DNA from: an archaeon BMS3Bbin15
Lineage (GTDB): Archaea; Hydrothermarchaeota; Hydrothermarchaeia; Hydrothermarchaeales; BMS3B
NCBI GenBank assembly: GCA_002897955.1
Contig: BDTY01000059.1
Location: forward strand, 1 to 46,069
Direction: 5' to 3'
Length of the DNA: 46,069 nucleotides
Below are positions 7,330 through 15,743 of the stretch, piece by piece (within the stretch, counting starts at the first letter, position 1; every line of letters starts with the position of its first letter). The notes under the pieces were generated by a model that was not told where the DNA came from, ran no database searches, and saw only the letters and a list, made by a program, of their open reading frames with translations. Both the position numbers and the translations under genes were made by a program.

Positions 7330-7719
7330 GTGGCTAAAATACTTGTTGTTGATGATGAGCCTGATGTTGCGTATCTAGTTAAAAAAATTCTAACTGATAT
7401 CAACCATGAAGTTGAAACAGCTAATTCGGGGAAGGAAGCTCTTGATAAGATACATTCTGGTTATAAACCTGATTTAATCCTTCTGGATGTTATGATGCCT
7501 GAGATGGATGGCTGGGAGGTCTCAAGGAGGATTAAGGAGAATCCATCTACTAAAGATGTGATTATAACTATGTTTACAGTCCGTTCAGATGACGAAGATA
7601 AAGTTACAAGTCTCGATAGAGGTCTTGCAGACTGGCATATAAGCAAGCCGTTTAAAAAGGATACCTTAATAAGAACAGTTGAGTGGCTTCTCACAAAACC
7701 CCTCAAAAGAGAGGACTAG
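7330..7719 (+). CDS. Stand-alone CheY-like receiver domain protein
   Basis: This is a single REC domain of 129 residues without an output domain. It has acidic pocket VVDDE (8-10), phospho-acceptor Asp53 in [11 protein letters not shown], hydroxyl residue Thr83 and Lys106 in SKPF. The GADD loop before the lysine is changed to LADWH, which is unusual. Start is GTG with AGGAGG 8 nt upstream. The MinD-type ATPase gene follows after two bases, so the two are co-translated. This suggests a phosphorylation signal feeding a MinD-type ATPase, as in positioning of motility or chemosensory machinery, but no kinase is in the window and that role is inference. Confidence 0.9.
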   Translation: MAKILVVDDEPDVAYLVKKILTDINHEVETANSGKEALDKIHSGYKPDLILLDVMMPEMDGWEVSRRIKENPSTKDVIITMFTVRSDDEDKVTSLDRGLADWHISKPFKKDTLIRTVEWLLTKPLKRED

Positions 7720-7721
7720 TT

Positions 7722-8495
7722 ATGGGTATTTCTATAGCTGTTTGTTCCGGAAAGGGCGGTACAGGCAAAACTACAATTTCGGCTAATATGGGCGTGAGCT
7801 TGGCTCAATTTGGTAAGAACGTGATTATTATAGATTCTGACATTGAAATGGGGAATATAGAGCTTATACTCGGTCTTGAAGGAGTGTATAAAACGCTTCA
7901 CGATGTTCTTGCCGGAGATGTTGATGTATCAGAGGCAATATATGATGGGCCTGGCGGCGTTAAGGTTGTGCCGGCAGGAATTTCTCTCGACTCTTTGAGA
8001 AAGGCGGACCCCGATAAGCTGGAAGATGTCATAAATGTTCTGAAGGAAGCTGAAATATTAATAATAGATGCTCCTGCTGGTCTGGGAAGGAGTGTTCTGA
8101 CAGCTATATCCTCTGCTCAGGAAGTCCTTCTTGTTGTAAACCCGGAGATTTCAAGTATGAGCGATGCCCTGAAAACAAAGATAGTCGCAAATAAGCTTGG
8201 AGCTCATATACTCGGAACTGTACTGAACAGAGCTACCTCGGACAGCACGGACCTTACAGTAATGGAGATAGAGTCTATTCTTGAAACTCCTATACTTGCT
8301 GTTGTGCCAGATGACCCTGAGGTTAAACATAGCAGTGCCTTTGGAGTTCCTGTGGTGATTAAAAGCCCAAACGCTCCTGCTGCAGTTGCAATTAAAAAGC
8401 TTGCGGCTGACCTCATTGGAGAGGAATACATTGTACCTGTTGAGGAGAAACCATCCTTTGTGAATAAGCTGATTTCAGGGCTGTTTGGAAAATAG
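7722..8495 (+). CDS. MinD/ParA-type ATPase, paralogue 1
   Basis: This is a deviant Walker A ATPase of the MinD group. [18 protein letters not shown] holds the signature lysine (KGGTGKT); Walker A' is [10 protein letters not shown], and Walker B is [11 protein letters not shown]. The 257 residues end in [14 protein letters not shown], an amphipathic helix like the membrane-targeting tail of MinD. The ATG at 7722 (GAGG upstream) matches the family N-terminus; the frame upstream overlaps the receiver gene and is not used. It closely resembles the product of 42369-43148, with shared blocks such as [17 protein letters not shown]. No MinC or MinE is visible; archaeal MinD homologues position other structures. 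Its coupling to a receiver points to signal-controlled localisation. Confidence 0.92.
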   Translation: MGISIAVCSGKGGTGKTTISANMGVSLAQFGKNVIIIDSDIEMGNIELILGLEGVYKTLHDVLAGDVDVSEAIYDGPGGVKVVPAGISLDSLRKADPDKLEDVINVLKEAEILIIDAPAGLGRSVLTAISSAQEVLLVVNPEISSMSDALKTKIVANKLGAHILGTVLNRATSDSTDLTVMEIESILETPILAVVPDDPEVKHSSAFGVPVVIKSPNAPAAVAIKKLAADLIGEEYIVPVEEKPSFVNKLISGLFGK

Positions 8496-8497
8496 AT

Positions 8498-8525
8498 AAA
8501 AATATAAGAAAGTTATATTTTTTTA
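8498..8525. terminator. Bidirectional terminator between convergent genes
   Basis: AAAAATATAA (8498-8507) and TTATATTTTT (8513-8522) form a perfect 10-bp A/T stem around GAAAG. The T-runs on both strands end transcription of minD (plus) and the PAPS-reductase-like gene (minus), whose stop codon lies inside the right arm. Confidence 0.55.
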
Positions 8526-10348
8526 AGTACAAGCTTTCGTTTTCTGTATCTAACCACAGGGCACCTGTTGTGGCAGGCTGAACAGTGACTGCACTTATCA
8601 GTAAGAATTCTCGCCTTTTCATCAAGCTCTATGGCATTATTTTTGCACTGTGCAAGACATACACCGCATCCAAGACATAGCTCGCTTCTTTCTTTTGCTT
8701 CAATTATACTCTCAATAATTTTTCTGAAATTCCCTGAATTTTTAACCTCAGCCACTGAGTCATCAAAAATTTTTACTCCTTTAACCTCTATATAATCCGT
8801 ACATCTTTCAACTCTTCCGAGAGCTGAGAGCATATTAACAAATCTCTCCCGTTCTTTAATCTCTGGTAATTTTACAGTTATTTTACCATGTTCTTCTGAA
8901 TAATTCAGGATATAGTCTATCCCTTTTTTCTCTAACTTTATTCCGATATTCTCAGCCATCTGTCTCTGTCCGCTTGGAAGAGAGCGCCATCTCCATAAAC
9001 CAAGTTCAGCCTCTTCTCTTGAATATTCCCTGAGAAGATTCTCCTCCAGTATTGAATAGAGGTCACTGTGAATATCCTTCACCAGCATCAACTCTGACAC
9101 CTCGCTTCCCGGACATGCCCAGCAGCCAATTCTTTCGAAGCCCCTGAAATAGAGCTCGTTAATCTCGACTCCCTCTCTCACAATGTAAAGCCATACATGG
9201 AGAGCAGTCCAGTTCTGTATCGGTGAGGCACCAAGCTGGAATGGGAGCCAGGGGTTCCTCCACACTCTGTTGCTCTTTGACCTGGCCTCGGACTCATAAC
9301 GCCTCTGACCTATAAAGCTGAGGCAGCCCTCAGGAAAGTTCTCCTTTATAACTTTAGCTGTGGGCCCAAGCTTTATTACTTTGCAGCACCACCTGTAGTC
9401 TCTTGCAGGAAATCCAAAGACCTCAATTCCTCTGAAGAACCTGTCACCTGCTTCAGCCATGAGAAGCTTATCCTCGGGTACAATCTTTTTCACAGCTTCA
9501 ATAGTCTCTGGAAATTCTATACCTGTATCTGTGAATAGCACTCTGTAGTTCTCAGTAGCTTTATCAACGAGTAGAAGGGTGGCAAGACTGTCTTTGCCGC
9601 CCGAAAATGCCACGACAACAGGCAGTTTATTTCTCTCCACAGTGCTCTTTATAAAATCAAGAGCTTCTCTTTCATAGCTGTCAATTACTTCAAGGTTGGC
9701 TTCAATCGCCTTCTTCAGATTTCCTTTATTTGAGAGAGTTCTGCTTTCAAAATCCCGGGAAAATCTCCTGAGCTTTACAAACATACCTTTCTCTCTTTTT
9801 TCTGCCTCTTTTCCTGAAAACCTTGCTTTACCCACACCCACAACTCTATCCATGGAAATAACAATCACACTGTCTCCTGCTTCTATGCTCTCATCAAAAC
9901 TCTCAACTCCCGGCATGAGAACACTACCCTTATCCAGAAATTCGAGTACATCCTCCTTAACCTCCACAAATTTTCTCTTTCCCCCTGCATATAGCCTTGA
10001 AGCCCCTTCAAGAGAAGGTAAAAAGGAGAAACCTCTCTTTTCAAGGTCATAGTAGAGGCTTCCAAGCACAATGCCATCCTGTATAATCTCATCGAAACGG
10101 TCAAAGCCGGAGCTCTTGTTGAGAAGGCATATTTTCTCTGGGTCAATCAGAGGAGAGCCAAATTTTTCAAGAGTTGTTGAGTTTATAAGCTCAATATCAC
10201 TGGGAAAAGCAGGTCTGACGTCACCTGGCGGTGAAATCGCAACTTCTTCAGTTTCACTGCTGCATATTGAGCATCTCCTTCCGAGTACAGGCAGGTTGCA
10301 ATTTCTGCACCATCTCAAGTTTATTCTTCCCAGATAGGGCGACTTCAT
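8513..10348 (-). CDS. PUA / PAPS-reductase-like PP-loop / ferredoxin fusion protein
   Basis: This is a 611-residue multidomain protein. In order: a zinc ribbon (Cys14, Cys17, Cys26, Cys29), a linker, a PUA-like RNA-binding segment around 122-197, and a PP-loop ATPase domain of the PAPS-reductase family with FSGGKDSLATLLLVD (about 248-262). Then come a zinc or cluster site (GCWACPG) and a C-terminal two-cluster 4Fe-4S ferredoxin (CLGCGVCLAQC and CSHCSACHNRC). Such fusions are known only in archaea and are usually annotated as PAPS reductases; the PUA domain and zinc ribbon rather suggest an RNA-sulfur or assimilation role, which is not established. Start 10348 has AGGAG 7 nt upstream and begins MKSPYLGRI; the frame is open to 10447, overlapping cbiJ, a less likely start. 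Confidence 0.85.
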   Translation of the reverse strand: MKSPYLGRINLRWCRNCNLPVLGRRCSICSSETEEVAISPPGDVRPAFPSDIELINSTTLEKFGSPLIDPEKICLLNKSSGFDRFDEIIQDGIVLGSLYYDLEKRGFSFLPSLEGASRLYAGGKRKFVEVKEDVLEFLDKGSVLMPGVESFDESIEAGDSVIVISMDRVVGVGKARFSGKEAEKREKGMFVKLRRFSRDFESRTLSNKGNLKKAIEANLEVIDSYEREALDFIKSTVERNKLPVVVAFSGGKDSLATLLLVDKATENYRVLFTDTGIEFPETIEAVKKIVPEDKLLMAEAGDRFFRGIEVFGFPARDYRWCCKVIKLGPTAKVIKENFPEGCLSFIGQRRYESEARSKSNRVWRNPWLPFQLGASPIQNWTALHVWLYIVREGVEINELYFRGFERIGCWACPGSEVSELMLVKDIHSDLYSILEENLLREYSREEAELGLWRWRSLPSGQRQMAENIGIKLEKKGIDYILNYSEEHGKITVKLPEIKERERFVNMLSALGRVERCTDYIEVKGVKIFDDSVAEVKNSGNFRKIIESIIEAKERSELCLGCGVCLAQCKNNAIELDEKARILTDKCSHCSACHNRCPVVRYRKRKLVLKKI

Positions 10349-10430
10349 ATTCCAGCTCCTGTCATGCTTCTGAACTCTTGCTTCTCTCTTAAAAATCTTC
10401 CCATATTCAGCAGAGAAAGCCTTAACCACA

Positions 10431-11171
10431 TTAAAGGATTTCTTCAATAATCTTCATGAGTTCTGAATAGCTGTTGACAGCTCTTGGGTACTCCATCCCG
10501 GGTCTTCTTATAATTATTAGAGGTATATCTAAATCGCTGCAAGCACAGGCTTTTTCCCTAAGACCGCCTTTCTCTCCGCTTTCTTTGGAAATCACAGCAT
10601 CAGCACCGAACTCTGAGAAGAGGGCTCTATTCAATGCTCTTGAAAAGGGTCCCTTCATGGCAACAATATTCTCTCTGGCAATGCCCAGAGCTTCAACTTC
10701 GGCTATAACCTCGGGAGTGGGAATAATTCTTACAACAACTCTGTTTTCCTGTCCAAGAGCGGAAAGAAATTCACTTAAACCTTTACTTCCTGCAGTATAA
10801 AAAATATTTGAAAAGCACACTGAAAGCTCTCCTGCCTCTTTTATATCTGAAACACATATAGCATTTTCAGGCAGAAAGCTCTCCCTCTCATAGCGGAGAT
10901 ATTCAACCCCTGTCATCTTTGCTGCATATATGGCATTCCTGCTTGCCTCAACAGCAAAGGGATGGGTTGCATCTATTATCAGTTTCACCTCTCTATCTTT
11001 AATAACTCTGAGCATATTGTCTTTATTCAATTTTCTCCTCAGGATATCTCCTCCCTCAAGCAGAGATTCTCCAAATGTAGTTGTCACAGTTATAAAAAAG
11101 GGGTAATCTCTCTCTTCGAGAAGAGCTGCTATTTCTCTGCCCTCTGTTGTCCCTCCAAGGAGCATTATCAT
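10431..11171 (-). CDS. cbiJ: Cobalt-precorrin-6A reductase
   Basis: It reduces a double bond of (cobalt-)precorrin-6A with NADPH in cobalamin ring synthesis. The 246 residues begin MIMLLGGTTEGREIA, the dinucleotide-binding start of the CobK/CbiJ family, and carry the second signature IIDATHPFAVEASRNA. The C-terminal ISKESGEKGGLREKA is also typical. The ATG overlaps the stop of the upstream methyltransferase (ATGA), showing co-translation; longer starts upstream lie inside that gene. Only these two corrin-ring genes are in the window, so the rest of the pathway must be elsewhere. Confidence 0.92.
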   Translation of the reverse strand: MIMLLGGTTEGREIAALLEERDYPFFITVTTTFGESLLEGGDILRRKLNKDNMLRVIKDREVKLIIDATHPFAVEASRNAIYAAKMTGVEYLRYERESFLPENAICVSDIKEAGELSVCFSNIFYTAGSKGLSEFLSALGQENRVVVRIIPTPEVIAEVEALGIARENIVAMKGPFSRALNRALFSEFGADAVISKESGEKGGLREKACACSDLDIPLIIIRRPGMEYPRAVNSYSELMKIIEEIL

Positions 11172-11911
11172 CTTTTTCCAACTCTGTATCCCCGCGGGGT
11201 TATTATCCATTTTTTATAGATATAGCTATGTGAATTTCCTATGATAACAGTTGTGAGCATGTCAATCTCTTTATGAAGCATCTCCTTAAGGGTGGCTATT
11301 TCAACTTTCTCGCCATTTCTGCAGGCATCTGCAACAATACCCACAGGCGTTTCCGCATCTCTGTATTTCAGAAGTATTTCTCTTGCAAGAGCTATCTGCC
11401 TTACTCTCTTCATACTTTTCGGGTTATATAGGGCAATAACAAAATCTCCGGCACCGGCTGCATGAAGTCGCTTTTCAATCACTTCCCAGGGTGTTAGAAG
11501 GTCACTTAAACTTATTACAGCAAAATCATGACCGAGAGGTGCGCCCAGAAGAGCAGAGGCTGCAAGGGCTGAGGTTACACCAGGAACAACCTCGAAATCA
11601 ATATCCAGCTTCTTCTCAGCCATAAGTTCAAGCACAGGACTAGCCATACCATAAACTCCCGCATCGCCAGAGCTTACCACCACAACCTTCTCACCTTCCT
11701 GGGCGAGGGATAGAGCTTTTTCTGCCCTCTCAATCTCCTGCCTCATTCCGGAGGAGAAAATCTTCTTATCACCGGCAAGCTCTTCTATGAGCTTTATATA
11801 ACTCTTATACCCAACCACAACACTGCTTTCTTCAATTGCCTTCTTTGCTCTTGCAGTGATGTGCTCCTTATACCCAGGTCCTATGCCAACTATACTGAGC
11901 TTCCCGAGCAT
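11168..11911 (-). CDS. cbiH: Precorrin-3B C17-methyltransferase
   Basis: It transfers a methyl group from SAM to C17 of the corrin precursor with ring contraction in anaerobic cobalamin synthesis. The 247 residues have the tetrapyrrole methylase fold marks: LSIVGIGPGYKEHITARA at the N-terminus, the VVVSSGDAGVYGMASPVLEL block near 75-95 and PGVTSALAASALLGAPLGHD at about 109-128. ALYNPKSMKR is CbiH/CobJ-specific in look. It is first gene of a minus-strand unit followed by cbiJ with a 4-nt overlap. The promoter region is shared with the divergent PLP-enzyme gene. Confidence 0.93.
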   Translation of the reverse strand: MLGKLSIVGIGPGYKEHITARAKKAIEESSVVVGYKSYIKLIEELAGDKKIFSSGMRQEIERAEKALSLAQEGEKVVVVSSGDAGVYGMASPVLELMAEKKLDIDFEVVPGVTSALAASALLGAPLGHDFAVISLSDLLTPWEVIEKRLHAAGAGDFVIALYNPKSMKRVRQIALAREILLKYRDAETPVGIVADACRNGEKVEIATLKEMLHKEIDMLTTVIIGNSHSYIYKKWIITPRGYRVGKR

Positions 11912-11962
11912 AGTTTCTGAGTAAAGGGTAACTATTTATTTCAATTATTATAATAAAAAACT

Positions 11963-12934
11963 ATGTTCATGCATAGAAGGCCCAGCTTAAAGGCAAGGGA
12001 GGCTATGGCAGAAGCTGCCATGAAGCTTGGGGAAGGGGCGGAGTCGGCAGAAGAGCACCATCAGGTTAAGGAGGCAGAGAAGGTTCTCTCTGAAGCTCTC
12101 GGCAGGAGAGTCAGGCTTATGGCAAGTGGTGATTCTGCAATTCTGGCTGCAGTTAAGATAGCGGGGAGAAGAATTTTAATCCCTGACCAGGGAGGATGGA
12201 AGAGTTTTAGAACCATTCCGGAGATACTGGGAAAAAAAGTTGTTGAATTGGAAACCGAACTTGGAATTATAGAGCCTGAAAAACTTGAAGATGCCATACA
12301 TAAGTTCCAGCCCAGTGCCTTTCTATTCACCTCTTCTGCCGGGTACATGGCCGAGCAACCTGTGGAAGAGATTGTGAGGATATGCAGAGAGGAAGGGGTT
12401 TTAACTATAGAGGATATTTCAGGTGCTTTCGGGGACCGTTTTTCAGGCAGGGCTGATATTGTGGTATGCTCAACGGGGGCTCCGAAGATATTAAATTTAA
12501 CCTCGGGAGGTTTTATAGGCGGGAAAGAACTGGATGGGGCAATGGAGATAATAAGAGCTTCAAGAATTTCTCCGGTGATGGCTTCAGGTCTGATCGAGGA
12601 GATAAAGTTTGCACGCCATGTCATTGACAGGCTTTACAGGGGAGTGGTGGTTATCAAAGAGGAGATTCCTGAGGCATTGTTTCAGGAGAGCAGGGGTATA
12701 GCAGTGGGCATACTATGCAACAATCCAAAGAAGGTGGCATACAGAGCGAGAGCTCAGGGTATGGTTACTGACATAGGAAGGAGTTTAATAACCACATGTC
12801 CCAGATATGAAAGATTTAATGATAGAGGTATAGTTGTGGAACTCAAGAAGGTTGATGTTCTGGACCTTGGTGATGAGGATTTTAAAGCCATGGCAGATAT
12901 GGTTGGGAGGGCTCTGTCACCTGAAATAGTATAA
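11963..12934 (+). CDS. PLP-dependent fold-type I enzyme, function unknown
   Basis: This 323-residue protein resembles DegT/aminotransferase class V enzymes. Visible features are LMASGDSAILAAVKIAG for cofactor phosphate binding (about 52), the pyridine-nitrogen aspartate in IEDISGAFG (Asp151) and the candidate Schiff-base lysine in STGAPKILNLTSGGFIGG (Lys175). It is shorter than full aminotransferases (about 370-400 residues), lacking part of the C-terminal domain. The start ATG lies about 25 nt downstream of ACTATTTATT, so the mRNA is probably leaderless; a second ATG at 11969 is possible. It is divergent from cbiH by 51 bp. I cannot name a substrate. Confidence 0.75.
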   Translation: MFMHRRPSLKAREAMAEAAMKLGEGAESAEEHHQVKEAEKVLSEALGRRVRLMASGDSAILAAVKIAGRRILIPDQGGWKSFRTIPEILGKKVVELETELGIIEPEKLEDAIHKFQPSAFLFTSSAGYMAEQPVEEIVRICREEGVLTIEDISGAFGDRFSGRADIVVCSTGAPKILNLTSGGFIGGKELDGAMEIIRASRISPVMASGLIEEIKFARHVIDRLYRGVVVIKEEIPEALFQESRGIAVGILCNNPKKVAYRARAQGMVTDIGRSLITTCPRYERFNDRGIVVELKKVDVLDLGDEDFKAMADMVGRALSPEIV

Positions 12935-12938
12935 GCAT

Positions 12939-13577
12939 TTATTCCTTTCCAACAGGGCACATATCTGTACACATAGTACATTTTTTATGTTTATCAAGCC
13001 TTGAATTGTACTCGTCACAGGCCATCAGATTATAGCCATGATTGAGAGCTCCAGCCGGGCAGGCTTCAACACATTTATTGCAGTGGAAGCATGGATTCTC
13101 ATTTATTTCAATTGAGAAGTGTTTCAGGGGCACTGAAAGTAAGACTCCTCCGAATCTCACCCTTGGACCGAATTCTTCAGTTATCACAAGGCTGTTCTTT
13201 CCATAGAAACCCAGTCCAGCATTTACAGCCAGTCTTCTAAGGTCAAGTTCTGGCAGGGCGGCAGAGAGCACTTTCACCTTAACTCCCATTTCAGTCAGTT
13301 CCATACCAAGTCTGTTACCAATATAATCAAGCAGTATATCTACAAACTGTCTCCTTTCACTCCACTTTCTCAGCTTTGCATTGAGTAGAAGAGCTTCATC
13401 TTCCACCCCAATCCCGTAAATCACAACACTTTTAACCCATGGATAGCCTATCTCTGCGTCAAGCTCAGAACTGTAATAGATTCCTACAAGGTCGGCACCA
13501 TCTGCATTGAGAATGGTGTTAATACTCTCATAAAGCTTTCTCTGTGCCACGAGTGTAATATTAAGGACTTCTCTCAA
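12939..13577 (-). CDS. QueG-like double 4Fe-4S protein (epoxyqueuosine reductase relative)
   Basis: This 212-residue iron-sulfur protein matches the core of QueG and reductive-dehalogenase relatives: a cobalamin-fold-like N-terminal part, the LAVNAGLGFYGKNSLVI block followed by FGPRVRFGGVLLS (about 115-145), and a ferredoxin module with CFHCNKCVEACP and CTMCTDMCPVG. It lacks the C-terminal HEAT repeats of bacterial QueG. Start is TTG at 13577, supported by GAGGTGAA seven bases upstream. Archaea normally make archaeosine, not queuosine, so the bacterial reaction is unlikely and the substrate is unknown. It stands near cobalamin genes, in keeping with a cobalamin-dependent family, but it faces the PLP gene convergently. 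Confidence 0.8.
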   Translation of the reverse strand: MREVLNITLVAQRKLYESINTILNADGADLVGIYYSSELDAEIGYPWVKSVVIYGIGVEDEALLLNAKLRKWSERRQFVDILLDYIGNRLGMELTEMGVKVKVLSAALPELDLRRLAVNAGLGFYGKNSLVITEEFGPRVRFGGVLLSVPLKHFSIEINENPCFHCNKCVEACPAGALNHGYNLMACDEYNSRLDKHKKCTMCTDMCPVGKE

Positions 13578-13692
13578 TGGGATTCACCTCTATTCCAGCG
13601 GCCTGAATAACTAAATAGTTGAGCGTATCCTCATAAAATTTAGAAAAATCAATATAAAAATAGTTGGAACCCCGGGTTCTCCTCAGGTTCTC

Positions 13693-14049
13693 TTATATAA
13701 CATTTCTGCCTATTCTTGATGAGCCATAACTCTGCTGGGAACCTGTAATAGGAAGTCCCATTCTAAGCCAGGAGATTATACCACCATGGATATGGGAGAC
13801 ATTGTTAAAACCCATGCCTCTTAGATAGGTGCAGGCGGAATAACTTCTGCTGCCGCTTCTGCAGTAAAGCAGTATCCTCTTATCCTTTGGCAACTTGTTA
13901 GCCACATAGGGCAGCTGGTTCACAGGTATAAGATTTGCACCGTCAATATACCCCTGAGCATGTTCGGAAGGGGTTCGTACATCCAGCAAAATAACATCAT
14001 TATTCTTCAGCATATTATGTGCTCTATCTGGCAGGACATTTTCACACAT
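13693..14049 (-). CDS. Rhodanese-domain protein (single domain)
   Basis: This single-domain sulfurtransferase has 118 residues. The substrate loop is LLYCRSGSRSYSACTYLRGMG with the persulfide-forming Cys63, and LLDVRTPSEHAQGYIDGA is the rhodanese N-terminal signature. It would carry sulfur as persulfide for thiolation or cyanide/sulfide handling; the partner is unknown. The C-terminal tail (GSQQSYGSSRIGRNVI) is polar and probably disordered. It has GAGGTGATATGAA before the ATG. Upstream on the minus strand is a tandem direct repeat TGAACATAA at about 14066-14084. Confidence 0.9.
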   Translation of the reverse strand: MCENVLPDRAHNMLKNNDVILLDVRTPSEHAQGYIDGANLIPVNQLPYVANKLPKDKRILLYCRSGSRSYSACTYLRGMGFNNVSHIHGGIISWLRMGLPITGSQQSYGSSRIGRNVI

Positions 14050-14343
14050 TTCATATCACCTCTTTATGTTCAATTATGTTCACAACATGTGTACAAACAT
14101 TAACTAAAACCAAAGTTTTGAAAAGTTCAGAATTTACAGATAATAGGGAAAAATACATGATAAATCATGAAGATTATTGAAAATTTAGGTTGGTATCCTA
14201 TTTTCACATTAGGTAGGTGGCTATCTTTATTCAAGCTGGCAAACTTGATGTTACTGCCAGCTGGATTTCAGTGTTTATGCATCTGATATCCTCTCGCACT
14301 AAAACCTGACTTTAATATCGGTTGCTATGGCTATGAGCCATAG
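14050..14343. other. Gene-free region with three perfect inverted repeats
   Basis: I see no gene. It contains CATGAT-AA-ATCATG (14156-14169), AGCTGGCA/TGCCAGCT around a 13-nt loop (14234-14262) and GCTATGGCT-ATG-AGCCATAGC (14324-14344). The last is a 9-bp perfect stem abutting the stop of the UspA gene and is the likely 3' hairpin of its mRNA. There is no T-run. Confidence 0.5.
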
Positions 14344-14796
14344 CTACCTCGCCACGAGAACACTGCATGGTGATAGTTCAACAACCTCTCTTGCAACGCT
14401 GCCCATAATCAGACTCTTGCGCTTTGAATGTGGTCCCAGAACGATGATGTCGACACCTTCCTCTTCAGCGGTCTTTATTATTCCCTCTGCTGGATTGCCA
14501 AGCTTTACAATCTCTTTTGCCACGGGAACGCCGCTTCCAAGACGGGCAATACCTGCCTTGAGTATCTTATTTCCCTTCTCTTTAAGAAGGTCGGTGATGT
14601 CTTTTCCTTCCCGCTTCAGACTTTCCAGGACTTCTGTAAACTCGGGCCCCAGGAGTATAGGGTCGTAAAAGTCTCCCAACCGAGCAATATGTACAAGATA
14701 AAGCTCGGACCCAAATTTTTCAGCTAGTTTACCCCCTATATCCAGTGCCTTAATCGAACTATCACTTCCGTCTATGGCTATGAGCACCTTTTTCAT
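14344..14796 (-). CDS. Universal stress protein, UspA family
   Basis: This is a 150-residue single-domain Usp. The N-terminus MKKVLIAIDGSDSSIKALDI has the conserved Asp and hydrophobic first strand. The ATP-binding loop near 122-135 is LGPHSKRKSLIMGSVAREVV, where the usual G-x-H/R-G pattern is GPHSKRK, followed by the conserved GSV and the terminal strand PCSVLVAR. It probably binds ATP and acts in stress response; specific role unknown. GGAGGTGTAATCT stands before the ATG and lies between AGATTA and TAATCT, which could pair. An upstream TATA-like TTTTTATACC lies at about 14846-14855. Confidence 0.9.
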   Translation of the reverse strand: MKKVLIAIDGSDSSIKALDIGGKLAEKFGSELYLVHIARLGDFYDPILLGPEFTEVLESLKREGKDITDLLKEKGNKILKAGIARLGSGVPVAKEIVKLGNPAEGIIKTAEEEGVDIIVLGPHSKRKSLIMGSVAREVVELSPCSVLVAR

Positions 14797-15317
14797 AGAT
14801 TACACCTCCACAATCTAATCTATATAATAATTCTTTTATTATGGTATAAAAATTTTTGTATAATATAATCCAGGTCAGCCTCTCAAACTATACTTTAAGG
14901 ACATGCAACAGGCCTTTCAGTCATCTGCAATATATCAACGAAGTGAAGTTCTACTCATCATTCAAAACCTAACCTGTGATTGTTATACTATTAGCGTATT
15001 GTAAACTGGCTGAGAGCACAGGAAAGGTGGAAAGTAGCCTTAAAAGTTGTCAACTACTGTTCCGGGCGTTAACTTTATATCCTTTTATAAATAATATCCA
15101 TATAGAGATAAAATTTCCATGCAACAATTTAATAGAATATCTGCATTGGATATGACAGGGAAGCCTATAATATTTGAGGAGAGAGGCTTGGAGGTAATTG
15201 CCGGTATAATAAGGTTTATATTTTCCTTTTCCTTCATTATAAGAGGAACTTTGCATTATATCCTCAACCATGTAGGAGATAATGTAGTACCTCATATTAT
15301 TGAATCGAGGGTATAAT
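14797..15317. other. Intergenic region with a decayed transposon-like fragment
   Basis: This holds the UspA promoter on the minus strand and, at 15006-15036, a segment matching 27684-27714 in 25 of 31 bases. In the forward frame at 14973 onward it reads PVIVILLAYCKLAESTGKVE with a stop just before it. A 65-codon open frame (15119-15316) ends at the DtxR gene start but shows no family signature. I see no other gene. Confidence 0.4.
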
Positions 15318-15743
15318 ATGGCGATTTCAGAGAATATTGAAGAATACCTTGAATCTCTATGGATAATTACTGTGGAGAGGAATGAAGCTCTTGCCAAGAT
15401 TAACGAGATAGCCGAGGCTCTGAAGATTTCACCACCCAGTGTTGTGGAGATGCTGAGGAAAATGGAAAAGCTTGGTCTTGTGGAATATGAGGCAAGGACA
15501 GGTATAAGGCTGTCAGAGGAGGGAAGAAAAAAGGCTGAGAGGATTATAAGGCAGCATCGCCTTGCTGAGCTTCTTTTAACTGAAATTCTTGACCTCAAGC
15601 TGAGCGATGATACCCATAATAAAGCCTGTGACCTGGAGCATCACATAAGTAAAGACGTGGCAGAAGCAGTGTGTATGAAACTCAATCATCCCAGGAAATG
15701 TCCACACGGCAAACCGATTCCCCGTGGTGAATGTTGCCCTTAA
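15318..15743 (+). CDS. DtxR/MntR-family metal-dependent transcriptional regulator
   Basis: This is a 141-residue regulator with the DtxR winged HTH at the N-terminus (ISENIEEYLESLWIITVE, then INEIAEALKISPPSVVEMLRK) and the dimerisation/metal domain with RQHRLAELLLTEI, EHHISKDVAEAV and CPHGKPIPRGECC. Metal-binding residues (Glu/His in EHHIS, Cys and His in the CPHGKPIP loop) are present. There is no SH3-like third domain, as in many archaeal members. It would repress iron or manganese uptake genes in response to metal. The ATG at 15318 has GAGGGT upstream; the GTG/TTG-type extension is not needed. The 3' end overlaps the convergent pcm gene by four bases. Confidence 0.9.
   Translation: MAISENIEEYLESLWIITVERNEALAKINEIAEALKISPPSVVEMLRKMEKLGLVEYEARTGIRLSEEGRKKAERIIRQHRLAELLLTEILDLKLSDDTHNKACDLEHHISKDVAEAVCMKLNHPRKCPHGKPIPRGECCP

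Noticed and set aside
13693-14343. CRISPR-like repeats among the inverted repeats
   Set aside because: The repeats differ from each other and are not regularly spaced; no CRISPR array or cas gene is present in the window.
15119-15316. 65-codon frame before the DtxR gene
   Set aside because: No SD, no family features, and it ends exactly at the next gene; likely chance.
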